Shown: positions 53,190 through 64,000 of the stretch, one piece after another | How positions within the stretch are numbered: the first letter of the stretch is position 1 | Layout: each line of letters begins with the position of its first letter | Assembly: GCA_009667805.1 (NCBI GenBank) | Contig: CM019070.1 | Location: 59,090,735 to 59,154,734, forward strand | DNA from: Leptobrachium leishanense | Taxonomy: Eukaryota; Chordata; Amphibia; Anura; Megophryidae | Direction of reading: 5' to 3' | DNA: 64,000 nucleotides | Made by a program: the position numbers and the translations under genes | The notes under the pieces: model-generated | Databases searched by the model: none | What the model saw: the letters and a program-made list of their open reading frames with translations, nothing else | Told to the model about the DNA's origin: nothing

Positions 53190-53345
53190 CCAAGTCAGGG
53201 CTGTGCAACTCTGCCCCCCCCCCCAGATGTTTCTAAACTACAACTCCCTTGATTCTCTGGTTGCAGTGAAAGAATTCTGGCAATTATACGTAATAAACAT
53301 CTAGGGGGGATGTGAGTTTGACAGCCCTGTTCTAGGATATACAAT
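53190..53345. repeat. Short repeat shared with 16260-16385
   Basis: tacaactcccttgattctct, ttgcagtgaaagaattctgg and gagtttgacagccctgttct match words near 16275-16375. A C-run of 13 lies inside. Termini unresolved. Confidence 0.55.
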
Positions 53346-53451
53346 AGACAATGCAGCCCAACAACATCCTTAAGGTACAAATTCATAAGGTACATAATCA
53401 TGCTGAGTGTGACTTCGAGATGATTATTACTTGAGACACTACGGGCAGTGT

Positions 53452-53572
53452 TACAAAGTTGGTGCTAACTTAACCAGAGCTGTTGTAAACTTACCAGAGT
53501 CATTATAGTCTATGGAGGTTTTAAGTTTACTACAGCTTTGGTTAAGTTAGCACCAACATCGTAATACTGCCC
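53452..53572. mobile_element. Palindromic TA-flanked MITE
   Basis: Starts cgggcagtgttac and ends gtaatactgccc. Long internal arms ttggtgctaacttaaccaga and ttggttaagttagcaccaa make it fold back. TA on both sides. Confidence 0.75.
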
Positions 53573-53670
53573 TACCTGTATTCCCACAAAATAAGAAAAA
53601 ACACATTCAAAATATATATTTATTTTGCATAGTTGATGCATTCCCATGTTCTCATACCCTTAAAGACTCG

Positions 53671-54037
53671 AAGGCTTATTCAGAGAGAGGTGAAAACCAG
53701 GAGAATAACTGGAGAAGTGAAAATTCTAGCAGGGTTATTCAGAGAGCGGTGAAGAGCAGGAGAAAGACTGGAGAATGGAAAATTCTAGGTCAAAATAGCC
53801 GATTTGGAGAGTGAGATGAATGGGAGAATTTTTATGGTTTGGCTAATTTGACCTAGAATTTTCCATTCTCCAGTCATTCTCCTGCTTTTCACCGCTCTCT
53901 GAATAACCCTGAAAGTCAAAATAGCCAAACCTGAAAAATTCTCCCATTTATCTCACTTTCCAAATCGGCTATTTTGACCTAGAATTTTCACTTCTCCAGT
54001 CATTCTCCTGGTCTTCACCTCTCTCTGAATAACCCTG
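53671..54037. mobile_element. Palindromic MITE with a second copy nested inside it
   Basis: The outer copy begins aaggcttattcagagag and ends ctctctgaataaccctg. At gaaaattctag it is broken by a complete inner copy (53730-53911, cagggttattc ... gaataaccctga), after which it resumes as gtcaaaatagcc. Same family as 9380-9562. Confidence 0.88.
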
Positions 54038-54116
54038 ATAATAGAGCAGGGATGTCGACGTCCAGACCACTCAGATGTTGCACTTAAACTCTTCACTGTA
54101 ATCTGGTCATCTGTTG

Positions 54117-54298
54117 CAGTGTTTTTCAAACCTGCCCTCAGGACCCCCTGACAAGCCAGGTTTGCAGGATATCTGAAGCACAGCACAGGTGATATGATTT
54201 GATGCTCAGTGATTGCAGGATTCAGTCTGCATTTCCCCAAGTTGATCTGCAAAATCTGGCCTGGATGAGGGTCCTGAGGACAGGTTTGAGAAACACTG
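54117..54298. mobile_element. hAT-type MITE
   Basis: 182 bp with ends cagtgtttttcaaacctg and (reverse complement) cagtgtttctcaaacctg. The flanks atctgttg (54109-54116) and atctattg (54299-54306) differ at one base. Charlie-like ends. Confidence 0.85.
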
Positions 54299-54306
54299 AT
54301 CTATTG

Positions 54307-55250
54307 CATTAAAAGGCTTCAGGGAGTTGTAGGTTATCAACGTCTGGGGGCCAGAGTTTAACATCGTGTTGTAGGGAGTGTAATATTATAAAATTATCTA
54401 ACTCCTTATGTTTTGGGAGAGTCCATACAGCGATGTATCAACTCGCACACTTTCTTAGCTCCTTGTTTCAAATGAAAAGAAAAATGTGAATGCAAATCAA
54501 TTTTTAATGCATTAACCTTACAATTGAAACTCTTTTACTAGACGTAAAGTATGTTTTATGTCTTACTTTGCAAAACCACACATTCTTTTGTGGTTTTTGT
54601 CACAGTCTACTGGCATCAGTAAAATATCTTGTGATACAGTATTGGGAAATTCTTTTTTATGTAACCTGATCGCTTCCAGATAAAAATTTTACCATTTATT
54701 CAGCGGTGGAGCATTTGCATATACCCTATGTCTGATTAATCTATTTCTTATGAAAATTGTAAGTTATGTGTATAAAACTCAATTATCGTCCATGTGGAAG
54801 GTGATTATTGCCCACTATTATAAAAGGTACTTCAACGTGATAACAAACTTAGGATCACACAATTTTTTGGAATAAACAAATATCAGGTGATATTTCTTTT
54901 TTGAATCGTTGGCTGATTCAACTGAAAGGTTCGACCAGAGCCGATTTTCAAAAAAAGCCGCTGGTCTGAAGAAAAAAAAAATTGGGCTAGTAAACCGCTC
55001 AAATGTCTTCGGCCAGCATCATACAGATTTGCGCTTTTGAACATGTCTGTTAGGAAAATCCAAGGTTTAAACAAAGATTTTAATTTTATTTCCTCTATTT
55101 CTCAGCGTGAAAATCCATTAATCAAAACCTTTCAGCTTTTGTAATTTTTCAGAAATCAGCATACCAAAGAATTCAACTTGAACTGCTAACCGTCACGGTC
55201 TCCAAGAAGACTATCATGTCTTCTATTCACAGAACACCAAATTACACCAA
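54307..55250. other. No feature recognised
   Basis: About 940 bp of AT-rich sequence with no ORF or repeat structure that I can support. Confidence 0.5.
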
Positions 55251-55265
55251 AATTGCGGCATAATG

Positions 55266-56769
55266 GGGGCGTGGCCGGCTGTTCACAGGAGCGGACGTGT
55301 TTTACTGGAGCTCCGCACGTCTGCTCCTTCTGGGGACCTTTATCTGATTTTAGAGTGCCAATTTTTCTGCTGACTTGGGGTCTGAGTGGCTGGCCACCGG
55401 TTCTGACCTGTCCGGAGGCCGTTTAGTCCCCCCCTCCGGACGTGAGACACCCCTGCTGCGATAACTGGGTGATTGCTGTGAGGAGACGGCGGCCATCTTG
55501 AGGCCTGCGACCTACGTGAAGCCTTGTGACCACGCGGCGCTGACCGGGTGCCCCGGGCCGGATCTGCACGGAGATGGAGGGCCCCGTCCCCTGGCTGCCG
55601 GGTTCACGGGAGTGGCGGTCGGACCCGCTGGTTGGAGAAGGGATGGACCCCCCCCTCCAGAGCTGTGGAGGCCGCTATTGCGGCATAGATGCCTGTTTAT
55701 TTCTGCTGGAGGGGGAGGACGCGGATGGTCCACTCACTAGAGGGGTATGGCGCAGGATGTTAGCCGCACTGCGATGCTGCCGGGAAGAGAGGTCTCAGCG
55801 GTCTACAGAGAACGGGGCAGGTAATCCTCCACGCCCCACTGTGTTCTGCCCCCCTGCTGCTGCAGCCGTTGAGAGAAACGGCAAAGATATTGGTGCGGCT
55901 GCGGTCCCAGCTCGAGAGTGCCGTTTCCCCGGGTGTCCCTGACTCTCGCTGAGGGTGGTGAGGCTGACGTCCGCACCCCACAGATGCTGGCAGGACGGAG
56001 GCAGGCGGTGCCACCCCGGGGGACAGGCAGTTTCACCCGGTTGGAGGCCAGGAAGGCGCGAAGCGCACACGACACCGCCGAAGGAACCTACGGAAGAGAT
56101 ATGGTGCTCGCAGATCGGTCCGGGTCTTTCGAGGATCTAACCCTCAGCTGGCGGTCAAGATGGCACAGAGGTACACACTGGGACACTGTGAGGTTCAGCT
56201 TCAGCATACCTATATCTGCCGAGCATACTCGCCCAAGGGGACATTGAGACCTAGACGACCCTGCATTTACCTGCCTGTGATGGCCGGCCTCCTCTGCTAG
56301 ATACCGGCTGACTTTACCTTGTTTTATTTTCCCCTTTTGATTTTTTCCCCTTTTTGGCTTACCCCTCTGCAAGCTGAGTTATACCGCTGACAATTTTTTT
56401 CTGATTCTGTTATATATGGCCCTGAGAGTTCTCCTCCATTTTTCTCCCCTCCCTTTCTTTTATTTTCTTTTTCTCGCTGTTGTTCCCCGGCTGGGGATGC
56501 ATTTGAGACTTTTTGGCTTCATTTTAGTTCTTTGGATTGTTTCTGTTGACTTTTGTTTTAATCCTCCCTCCCCTGTTCCGCGACATTGTGTTGATATTTT
56601 TTTTTTTTTTTTTTTTTATAATATAATTTTTTCTATTTTTTATTTTATTATTATTTTTATTTTATTATATTCTCTGCATTTCTTATGTGAGCATATTACC
56701 TGGCCCTGCGAGGCCACTTGAGCTGGTTAATCTGTGACCTTTTCTTATTGAAAATAAAAATCTTAAATA

Positions 56770-56798
<29 letters not shown>
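55266..56798 (+). mobile_element. Poly(A)-tailed retroposon, recent, L1-mobilised type
   Basis: Flanked by a 15-bp exact duplication, aattgcggcataatg (55251-55265 and 56799-56813), and ending in about 30 uninterrupted A. It starts gggggcgtggccggctgttc; the first kilobase is CpG-rich and the last 400 bp T-rich, ending ttgaaaataaaaatcttaaa. No reverse transcriptase is present. It looks like a L1-type 5' UTR joined to a 3' UTR, or a processed transcript. A 122-codon frame at 55574-55942 has no family I recognise. A pure tail and exact duplication mean a young insertion. Confidence 0.8.
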
Positions 56799-56803
<5 letters not shown>

Positions 56804-56813
56804 CGGCATAATG

Positions 56814-57210
56814 CCCTGATCGTAGCTGACTGTGATGTCTACTGCTGCATCTCTATCTTCCTCCTGCAAGCTTCTATTTGTGCTTCATTTTTTGAGAATT
56901 GGAGTGTGGCCTATGTTGACAGAGCAGACCACCCCTACTTTGGACATTTGACTGTAGCAGAGAAGGGGTTAATTATGCACAAGTTAATAGGGGAAACATA
57001 TTGCGTATCTACTGTCTGCACTCTTCACAAGCCATAACAGAGATTCTGGTTGTACATAATATCATGTCCACTCAGCCTCACAGCTTGCAAATGGCTCTTC
57101 AAGTTGGGTAACAGAGATAGGGGTGCAATATTTAACCCCTTCCCTTCTGTTTATTGGAGTGTTCTTTGATTGCAGTATTCAGTTAAAATTTAGATAAAAT
57201 GAATCTGTTG
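56814..57210. other. No feature recognised
   Basis: Flank shared with the sequence left of the retroposon; no ORF or repeat supported. Confidence 0.5.
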
Positions 57211-57539
57211 TACAGTGGGGCAAAAAACTATTTAGTCAGCCACCAATTGTGCAGGTTCTCCCACTTAAAAATATGAGAGAGGCCTGTAATTGTCATCATA
57301 GGTACACTTCAACTATGAGAGACAAAATGAGAAAAACAAAATCCCGAAAATCACATTGTCTGATTTTTAAAGAATTTATTTGCAAATTATGGTGGAAAAT
57401 AAGTATTTGGTCAATATCAAAAGTCCCTCTCAATACTTTGTTATATACAGTATCCTTTGTTGGCAATGACAGAGGTCAAACGTTTTCTGTAAGTCTTCAC
57501 AAGGTTTTCACACACTGTTGCTGGTATTTTTGCCCATTC

Positions 57540-58456
<917 letters not shown>

Positions 58457-58573
58457 AGTGGAGTTTGGAGTGTGTCTGTTTGAGGTTGAGGACAGGTGTC
58501 TTTTATACTGATATCAAGTTCAAACAGGTGCCATTCATACAGGTAACGAGTGGAGGACAGAGGAGCCTCTTAA

Positions 58574-59798
58574 CCCCTTAAGGACCCCTGACGTACCCTG
58601 TACGTCCTGTCCACAGGTCTCCCTTAGACCCGCGGACGTACAGGGTACGTCAGCGGCGCCTAATCCCCCTCCCGCCCGATACTCGCCTCCCTTGCTGGAT
58701 CCCACGGCGATCTGGCAGGGAGGAAGCCTGCCCATGTGATTTACATGGGCAGGCGATGCTGATGACGTTGCCACGCTGCGTGGTGACGTCATCATCAGGC
58801 GTCCCCATGCAATTCAATGGTGGGAAGGGGGGGCTCCTTTGGAGCCCTCTATCTCCCCAACCATTGAAGCTAGGGAGATGCCGTTTGCACTGCTGGAGAG
58901 GGGAGAGTCGTCTCCCCTTTTCAGCGGTGTATGGCATTAACCTTTTCGCTGCCGAATCGCATTTCGGCACTAATTGGCGCCAAAACGCGATTCGAACCTG
59001 GAGGGGGGCTGACATCTTGGATGTCAGCCAAGCCTCCAGGTCCCCCCCCCACCCACTGACAACCTCACCATATGTGTGAGGATGTCAGTGGGCCAGTTAA
59101 CCATCTAGCTGCCATGTAGAGATAAGGGGATGCTAAGGATCCCTTTATCTCCCGATCCATGGCAGCTAGATGGTCATATTTGACATCATTTGAAAGGCCT
59201 GATTATGGCCTTTCCAATGATACCAAACCAGGTTTGGTTTGAAAACAAATTAAACAAAATAAAATAAATAAAAAATAATAAAAAAATTAAATAAAATAAA
59301 AAAAAAATTTTTAAAAAGTTTTTTTTGTCTGGGGGGGTTTAATTAAATAGGACCTAGGCTTTCATCTAAAAATAATTAGCACAAAATGGTCAGAATGAGC
59401 GCAGCGCACATAGGTGAACTGTCTCAGCAGTGAAGGGGTTAAAAAGCAAACGCATGTAAATATTGGGTATTTCTAGTCTCGGGACAAAATTTTGAACCTA
59501 TTTAGCCAGGGTCTTTTTGGGTGGTTGTAGATTTTGGGGATTAAATTACGAAAAAGTGTGTTTTTACCATTTTTTCATCATATTTCATATTTTTTTTATA
59601 GTAAATTATTCGATATGATGGAAATAATGGTATTTCTAGAAAGTCCATTTAATGGCGGGAAAAAGGGTGTATAATATGTGTGGGTTGAATGAACGAGTAA
59701 GAGGAAAATTTGACCTAAACACTAACAGCGCAGAAACGTAAAAACAGCATCGGTCACTAAAAGACGGATTTGTGTAAAACCGCCCGGTCACTAAGGGG
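58574..59798 (+). mobile_element. TTAA-flanked non-autonomous transposon inside Tc1
   Basis: 1225 bp between TTAA (58570-58573) and TTAA (59799-59802). The ends are ccccttaaggacc and (reverse complement) ccccttagtgaccg. The host Tc1 reads continuously when it is removed. Internally there are mirrored segments such as ctgacgtaccctgtacgtcc and ggtacgtcagcgg. No ORF of note. Same family as 29750-32742. Confidence 0.92.
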
Positions 59799-60060
59799 TT
59801 AAAGAAGACGTTACAGGTCTGTGAGAGCCAGAAATCTTGCTTGTTTGTACTGTACTGTAGGTGACCAAATACTTATTTTCCACCAAAATTTGCAAATAAA
59901 TTCTTTAAAAATCAGACAATGATTTTCTGGATTTATTTTCTCATTTTGTCTCTCATAGTTGAAATGTACCTATGATGACAATTACAGGCCTCTCTCATCT
60001 TTTTAAGTGGGAGAACCTGCACAATTGGTGGGTGACTAAATACTTTTTTGCCCCACTGTA

Positions 60061-60385
60061 TGTGCCTCCAAGAAATGTAAATGTTAAGTTATGATTCAAA
60101 GGTTAAAAATTATATAATCCTTTTCACATATGCATAAGTGGACTTGGCGTCTGTTATCTCTTCATCCATATGATACTAATAAGGATGTGGTTTGGGGTTG
60201 TCACTTTTGCAGCTTTCTAAAGTGAGAAAGGATTTGTCTCGGACTCTTATCAACCTGTGTCATGGTATCAGTCAGCTTGAGAAACAAAAACTGCTTTTTC
60301 CAATGAGAGATACATGTGCATTGAGGCATTGATAAAGAGGCTGAAATATATAAAGATGAAATATATCCTGTCCTCTTTTCACAGG
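60061..60385. other. No feature recognised
   Basis: About 325 bp between the Tc1 end and a splice-acceptor-like site near 60384. Confidence 0.5.
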
Positions 60386-61139
60386 TACACCATCACCACT
60401 ATCACCACGCCCTGTCACAACTCTGCGCCCCCAGGAAGAGGACTACAGCTATGACAATGCCCAATTCTTCCTTGACCTCCTGGGGGACAAATAAACGTCC
60501 CATTCGCCAGTCCAGTGGCACAACCTGTGGCTTAGCAGTCCCCATCACACTCCCCACACCTGCTCCTCTCCTTGAATGCAGTGCACAAGTGTCCACAGTA
60601 CCTGCCCCTCCCATCTCTCTAGCTGCAATGGCCTCAGCTCCCTCATCCATTCCTGCATAGACCCAGCTCCCCCTGTTGTTGCTCCACGATTACGAGTCTA
60701 CCACAGGGGCAGACGGCATGCTCCACAGCCTGGTCCACAGCCTGCTACACAGACTGGTACACAGCGTGCCCCCCTGCCTGGTCCACAACTTGCTCCACCA
60801 CCTGCTCGGCTGCAGCCTGCTCCACAGTTCAGACCTGTTTATGAGGAGTCCCTGCAGCAGTTAATATTCTCCATCGACGATCTGCCGTTTGACTTCCAGG
60901 TCAATGTCTAGGACTATATTAAGCAGGGATTCACCCTGGCAGAAAGGCCTCTGCTCCCTTTAGCGGGAGCAGAGGCTCGTGCGTCGGGAGATACAAAGGG
61001 GCTTCCAAAAAGTTAGCACCCAGATGCAGTTACATAGGGGGGAACTGATGGCAGTACTGAACAGGCTCAGCTCCATCATGGAGATCCTGGTGGAGCAGCA
61101 GCAGGCAAGCCCATCCATCACCATGCTGCCAAAACTACC
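60386..61139 (+). pseudogene. Remnant of a Harbinger-associated MYB/MADF-like protein gene (tentative)
   Basis: ttttcacag|gt at 60384 looks like a 3' splice site and opens a frame with V-T-T-L-R-P-Q-E-E-D-Y-S-Y ending at a stop near 60494. Further frames are Pro/Gln-rich (P-Q-P-G-P-Q-P-A, 60735-60800). Near 60979 comes M-R-R-E-I-Q-R-G-F-Q-K-V ... N-R-L-S-S-I-M-E-I-L, a coiled-coil tail like those ending MYB/SANT-like partners of Harbinger transposases. It is cut at 61147 by the hAT element. I cannot exclude an unrelated pseudogene. Confidence 0.35.
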
Positions 61140-61389
61140 ACCACCACCAGTGGCGTCACTAGGGTTGGTGTCACCCGGTGCGGTAACTTATGGTGTCCCC
61201 CCCCCCGAGTTTTACAGATTTTTTTAACTACTCTTACTCCTAAATCAGTACTCCCATATAACACTGAATGCTCATACACACAGCGCACATTACTGTGAGG
61301 TTTATTGCTGTGCAGCTCTCTCATATGCTCACACAAATTTTTGCCAACTGCCAGCAAGAACGATGCCTGTTTGAAGGCAGTGAAAGCAC

Positions 61390-63468
61390 ACATGGATATA
61401 TATTGCCCCCAGCAGCTCTGGATATATTGCCCCCAGCAGCTCACCCATGGATATATATTGCCCCCAGCTCACATATGGATATATTGCCCCAGTTCACAAT
61501 TATATATTGCCCCCAGCATCTCACCCATGGATATATTGCACCTCAGCTCACATATGGATATATTGCGCCTCAGCTCACACATGGATATATTGCGCCTCAG
61601 CTCACACATGGATATATTGCCCCAGACCAGCTCACACATGGATATATTGCCCCAGACCAGCTCACACATGGATATAGCCCCAGCTCTCATGGATATGCCC
61701 CCAGCACACATGGATACTGCCCCAAGCACACATGGATACTGCCCCCAGCACACATGGATACTGCCCCAGCTCTCATGGATATGCCCCAGCAGCTCTCATG
61801 GATATTGCCCCAGCTCCTCGCATGGATATTGCCCGAGCTCCTCTCATGGATATTGCCCCAGCTCCTCTCATGGATAATGCCCCAGCTCCTCTCATGGATT
61901 TTGCCGCAGCTCCTCTCATGGATACTGCCCCAGCTCCTCTCATGGATATACTGCCTAAGCTCCTGTCATGGATATACTGCCCCAGCTCCTCTCATGGATA
62001 TACTGCCCCAGCTCCTCTCATGGATATACTGCCTCAGCTCCTCTCATGGATATACTGCCCCAGCTCCTCTCATGAATTTTGCCCCAGCTCCTCTCATGGC
62101 TATGCCCCCAGCTCCTCTCATTGATATTGCCCCAGCTCATGGATATGCCCCAGCTCATGGATATTGCCCCAGCTCATGGATATGCCCCAGCTCATGGATA
62201 TGCCCCAGCACATGGATTTGCCCCAGCTCATGGATTACTGCCCCAGCTCATGGATACTGCCCCAGCACATAGATATGCCCTAGCTCATGGATACTGCCCT
62301 AGCTCATGGATACTGCCCCAGCTCATGGATACTGCCCCAGTTCATGGATATGCCCCAGCACATGGATATGCCCCAGCTCATGAATACTGCCCCAGCTCAT
62401 GGATACTGCCCCAGCTCATGGATTTGCCCCAGCTAATGGATATGCCCCAGCACATGGATATGCCCCAGCTCATGGATTTGCCCCAGCACATGGATATTGC
62501 CCCAGCTGCTCTCATGGATAATGCCCCAGCTCCTCTCATGGATTTTGCCCCAGCTCCTCTCATTGATATTGCCCCAGCTCATGGATATGCCCCAGCTCAT
62601 GGATATTGCCCCAGCTCATGGATATGCCCCCAGCTCATGGATATGCCCCCAGCTCATGGATTTGCCCCAGCTCATGGATACTGCCCCAGCTCATGGATAC
62701 TGCCCCAGCTCATGGATATACCCCAGCTCATGGATACTGCCCCAGCTCATGGATATGCCCCAGCTCATGGATATTGCCCCAGCTCATGGATATGCCCCAG
62801 CTCATGGATATGCCCCAGCTAATGGATATGACCCAGCACATGGATATGCCCCAGCTCATGGATTTGCCCCAGCTCATGGATTCTGCCCCAGCACATAGAT
62901 ATGCCCCAGCTCATGGATACTGCCCCAGCTCATGGATATGCCCCAGCACATGGATATGCCCCAGCTCATGGATACTGCCCCAGCTCATGGATTTGCCCCA
63001 GCTAATGGATATGCCCCAGCACATGGATATGCCCCAGCTCATGGATTTGCCCCAGCTCATGGATATGCCCCAGCTCATGGATTTGCCCCAGCTCATGGAT
63101 ACTGCCCCAGCTCATGGATACTGCCCCAGCTCATGGATATGCCCCCAGCTCATGGATACTGCCCCCAGCTCATGGATTTGCCCTAGCTCATGGATATGCC
63201 CCAGCTCATGGATATGCCCCAGCTCATGGATACTGCCCCAGCACATGGATACTGCCCCAGCTCATGGATTTGCCCCAGCTCATGGATACTGCCCCAGCTC
63301 ATGGATATGCCCCCAGCTCATGGGTACTGCCCAAGCTCATGGATACTGCCCCAGCTCATGGGTACTGCCCCAGCTCATGGGTACTGCCCCAGCTCATGGA
63401 TATTGCCCCAGCTCATGGATATGCCCCCAGCTCATGGATATGCCCCCAGCTCATGGATATGCCCCTAT
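61390..63468 (+). repeat. Minisatellite array of the second hAT-like copy
   Basis: Units of atggatatgccccagctc (18 bp) dominate. Longer units with ggatatatattgccccc lie at the left, 24-bp units with cagctcctctcatggatat at 61800-62100, and ccccagctcatggatactgc forms to the right. The 21-bp cagcacctc units common in the first copy are rare here. Several frames stay open for hundreds of codons, as expected for 18-bp units. Confidence 0.95.
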
Positions 63469-63474
63469 GACGGA

Positions 63475-64000
63475 ATGGGATGTTGTTCCGCCTGCGGGTG
63501 TGCTCTATCTGCGTGCCCCGGCGCTTACCGCTGGCCCGACTACCGAGTGGCACGGCACTCGGAGTCTCGTGCGGCCTGGCGTGACCCTGGGGAAGGGTTA
63601 GCGGGCGGTGGAGGGGACCCCTGCCTAGAACCAGCCCGACCACTGAGCCATACGGTACTCAGCGTCTCGAGCAGCTGGTTCACTGACCTTGTGGGTGGTG
63701 GGGTACGTCTGCGGGCGGCCGGCCGATTACGGGGATCGGATCTCTTCCGGCAACTATTCGGATCGGATCGCGGAGGACTTTCGGATCGTGGATGGATGTA
63801 GCTTCGGAACTTGCGGGATCGGCAGAGTCTTCGGATCTTACCGCAGTCCCTCGCAATACCGAAGCGCGGTACACGGCCGCGCCCTTCGGATCGGATCTCG
63901 ATCGCTAAGAGTCTGAGAACCGAACACCATACGCTGCGCCTCTGCCCTGATGCGAGATGCAGGCACAGAGCGCTCGGTTCGGTTCGGATCGACTGGGACA
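63475..64000. other. CpG-rich unassigned sequence
   Basis: Two related stretches occur: ctaccgagtggcacggcact (63541) and ccactgagccatacggtact (63639), each followed by a gtctcg and g-gcagctggttc or similar. Then ttcggatcggatc recurs at about 63757, 63780 and 63893. No protein family recognised. Confidence 0.5.

Larger units (their letters stand above)
61148..64000 (+). mobile_element. Second minisatellite-bearing hAT-like element, right end not seen
   Basis: Starts cagtggcgtcactagggttg and follows the left arm of the 10246 copy almost base for base to gcagtgaaagcacacatgg. The array then begins with the same order of variant units. The possible 8-bp target is accaccac (61140-61147). The right arm is not recognisable before the window ends: the array stops at about 63468 and unrelated CpG-rich sequence follows. 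Confidence 0.75.

Noticed and set aside
55574..55942. 122-codon frame in the poly(A) retroposon as a gene
   Set aside because: It lies in GC-rich sequence where long frames occur by chance, overlaps others on both strands, and shows no recognisable motif.
62079..63601. Open frames of 240-330 codons in the second array
   Set aside because: Same reason: repeat-driven openness in several overlapping frames.
63475..64000. Possible rRNA or tRNA gene cluster in CpG-rich sequence
   Set aside because: No cloverleaf, A/B boxes or recognisable rRNA core sequence could be identified.

Overview
The window is about 64 kb of interspersed repeats. I recognise no single-copy host gene, no tRNA or rRNA gene and no CRISPR array. 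The mixture of families suggests a vertebrate, most likely a frog or toad: Harbinger, hAT, Tc1 and TTAA-target DNA transposons; L2 and CR1 LINEs; a Penelope-like element with hammerhead ribozymes; a Ngaro-type tyrosine-recombinase element; Ty3/gypsy and Ty1/copia. That placement is inference from repeat content, not from a marker gene.

Layout. 0-4.0 kb: minus-strand Ty3/gypsy element (LTR, gag, protease, RT-RNase H running off the left edge), split by a 5'-truncated L2. 4.7-8.3 kb: a two-gene Harbinger transposon in which the transposase and a MADF-type DNA-binding gene lie on opposite strands, each with one exon inside the other's intron. 9.0-10.2 kb: degenerate repeats. 10.2-14.2 kb: a hAT-like transposon with an exact 8-bp target duplication, filled with an 18/21-bp minisatellite; relatives lie at 37.5-38.2 kb and 61.1-64 kb. 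14.4-19.1 kb: MITEs with TIRs, several flanked by TTAA. 20.9-25.9 kb: a head-to-head inverted pair of Penelope-like copies bounded by a 15-bp direct repeat, each carrying a complete-looking type I hammerhead ribozyme. 26-29 kb: minisatellites, hairpins and a deleted Tc1. 29.7-32.7 kb: a TTAA element holding an L2. 35.7-37.5 kb: a Tc1 with a full-length transposase frame.

38.7-51.3 kb is a three-layer nest: a decayed CR1 is interrupted by a Ngaro element (gag, RT-RNase H, tyrosine recombinase, SGNH hydrolase), itself interrupted by a full-length Ty1/copia element (1289-codon open polyprotein, two 276-bp LTRs that look identical by eye, 5-bp target duplication, and a primer site matching the anticodon arm of initiator tRNA-Met). 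52-64 kb holds a 45-bp minisatellite, nested palindromic MITEs, a young poly(A)-tailed retroposon, a Tc1 with a TTAA element inside it, and a second minisatellite-bearing hAT copy.

The genes do not form a cellular pathway. Each supports its own element's mobility. The youngest-looking insertions are the copia element, the poly(A) retroposon and the Penelope pair; the others carry frameshifts, stops or nested insertions. Coordinates of target duplications, TIRs and reading frames were read by eye, so small boundary errors are possible.
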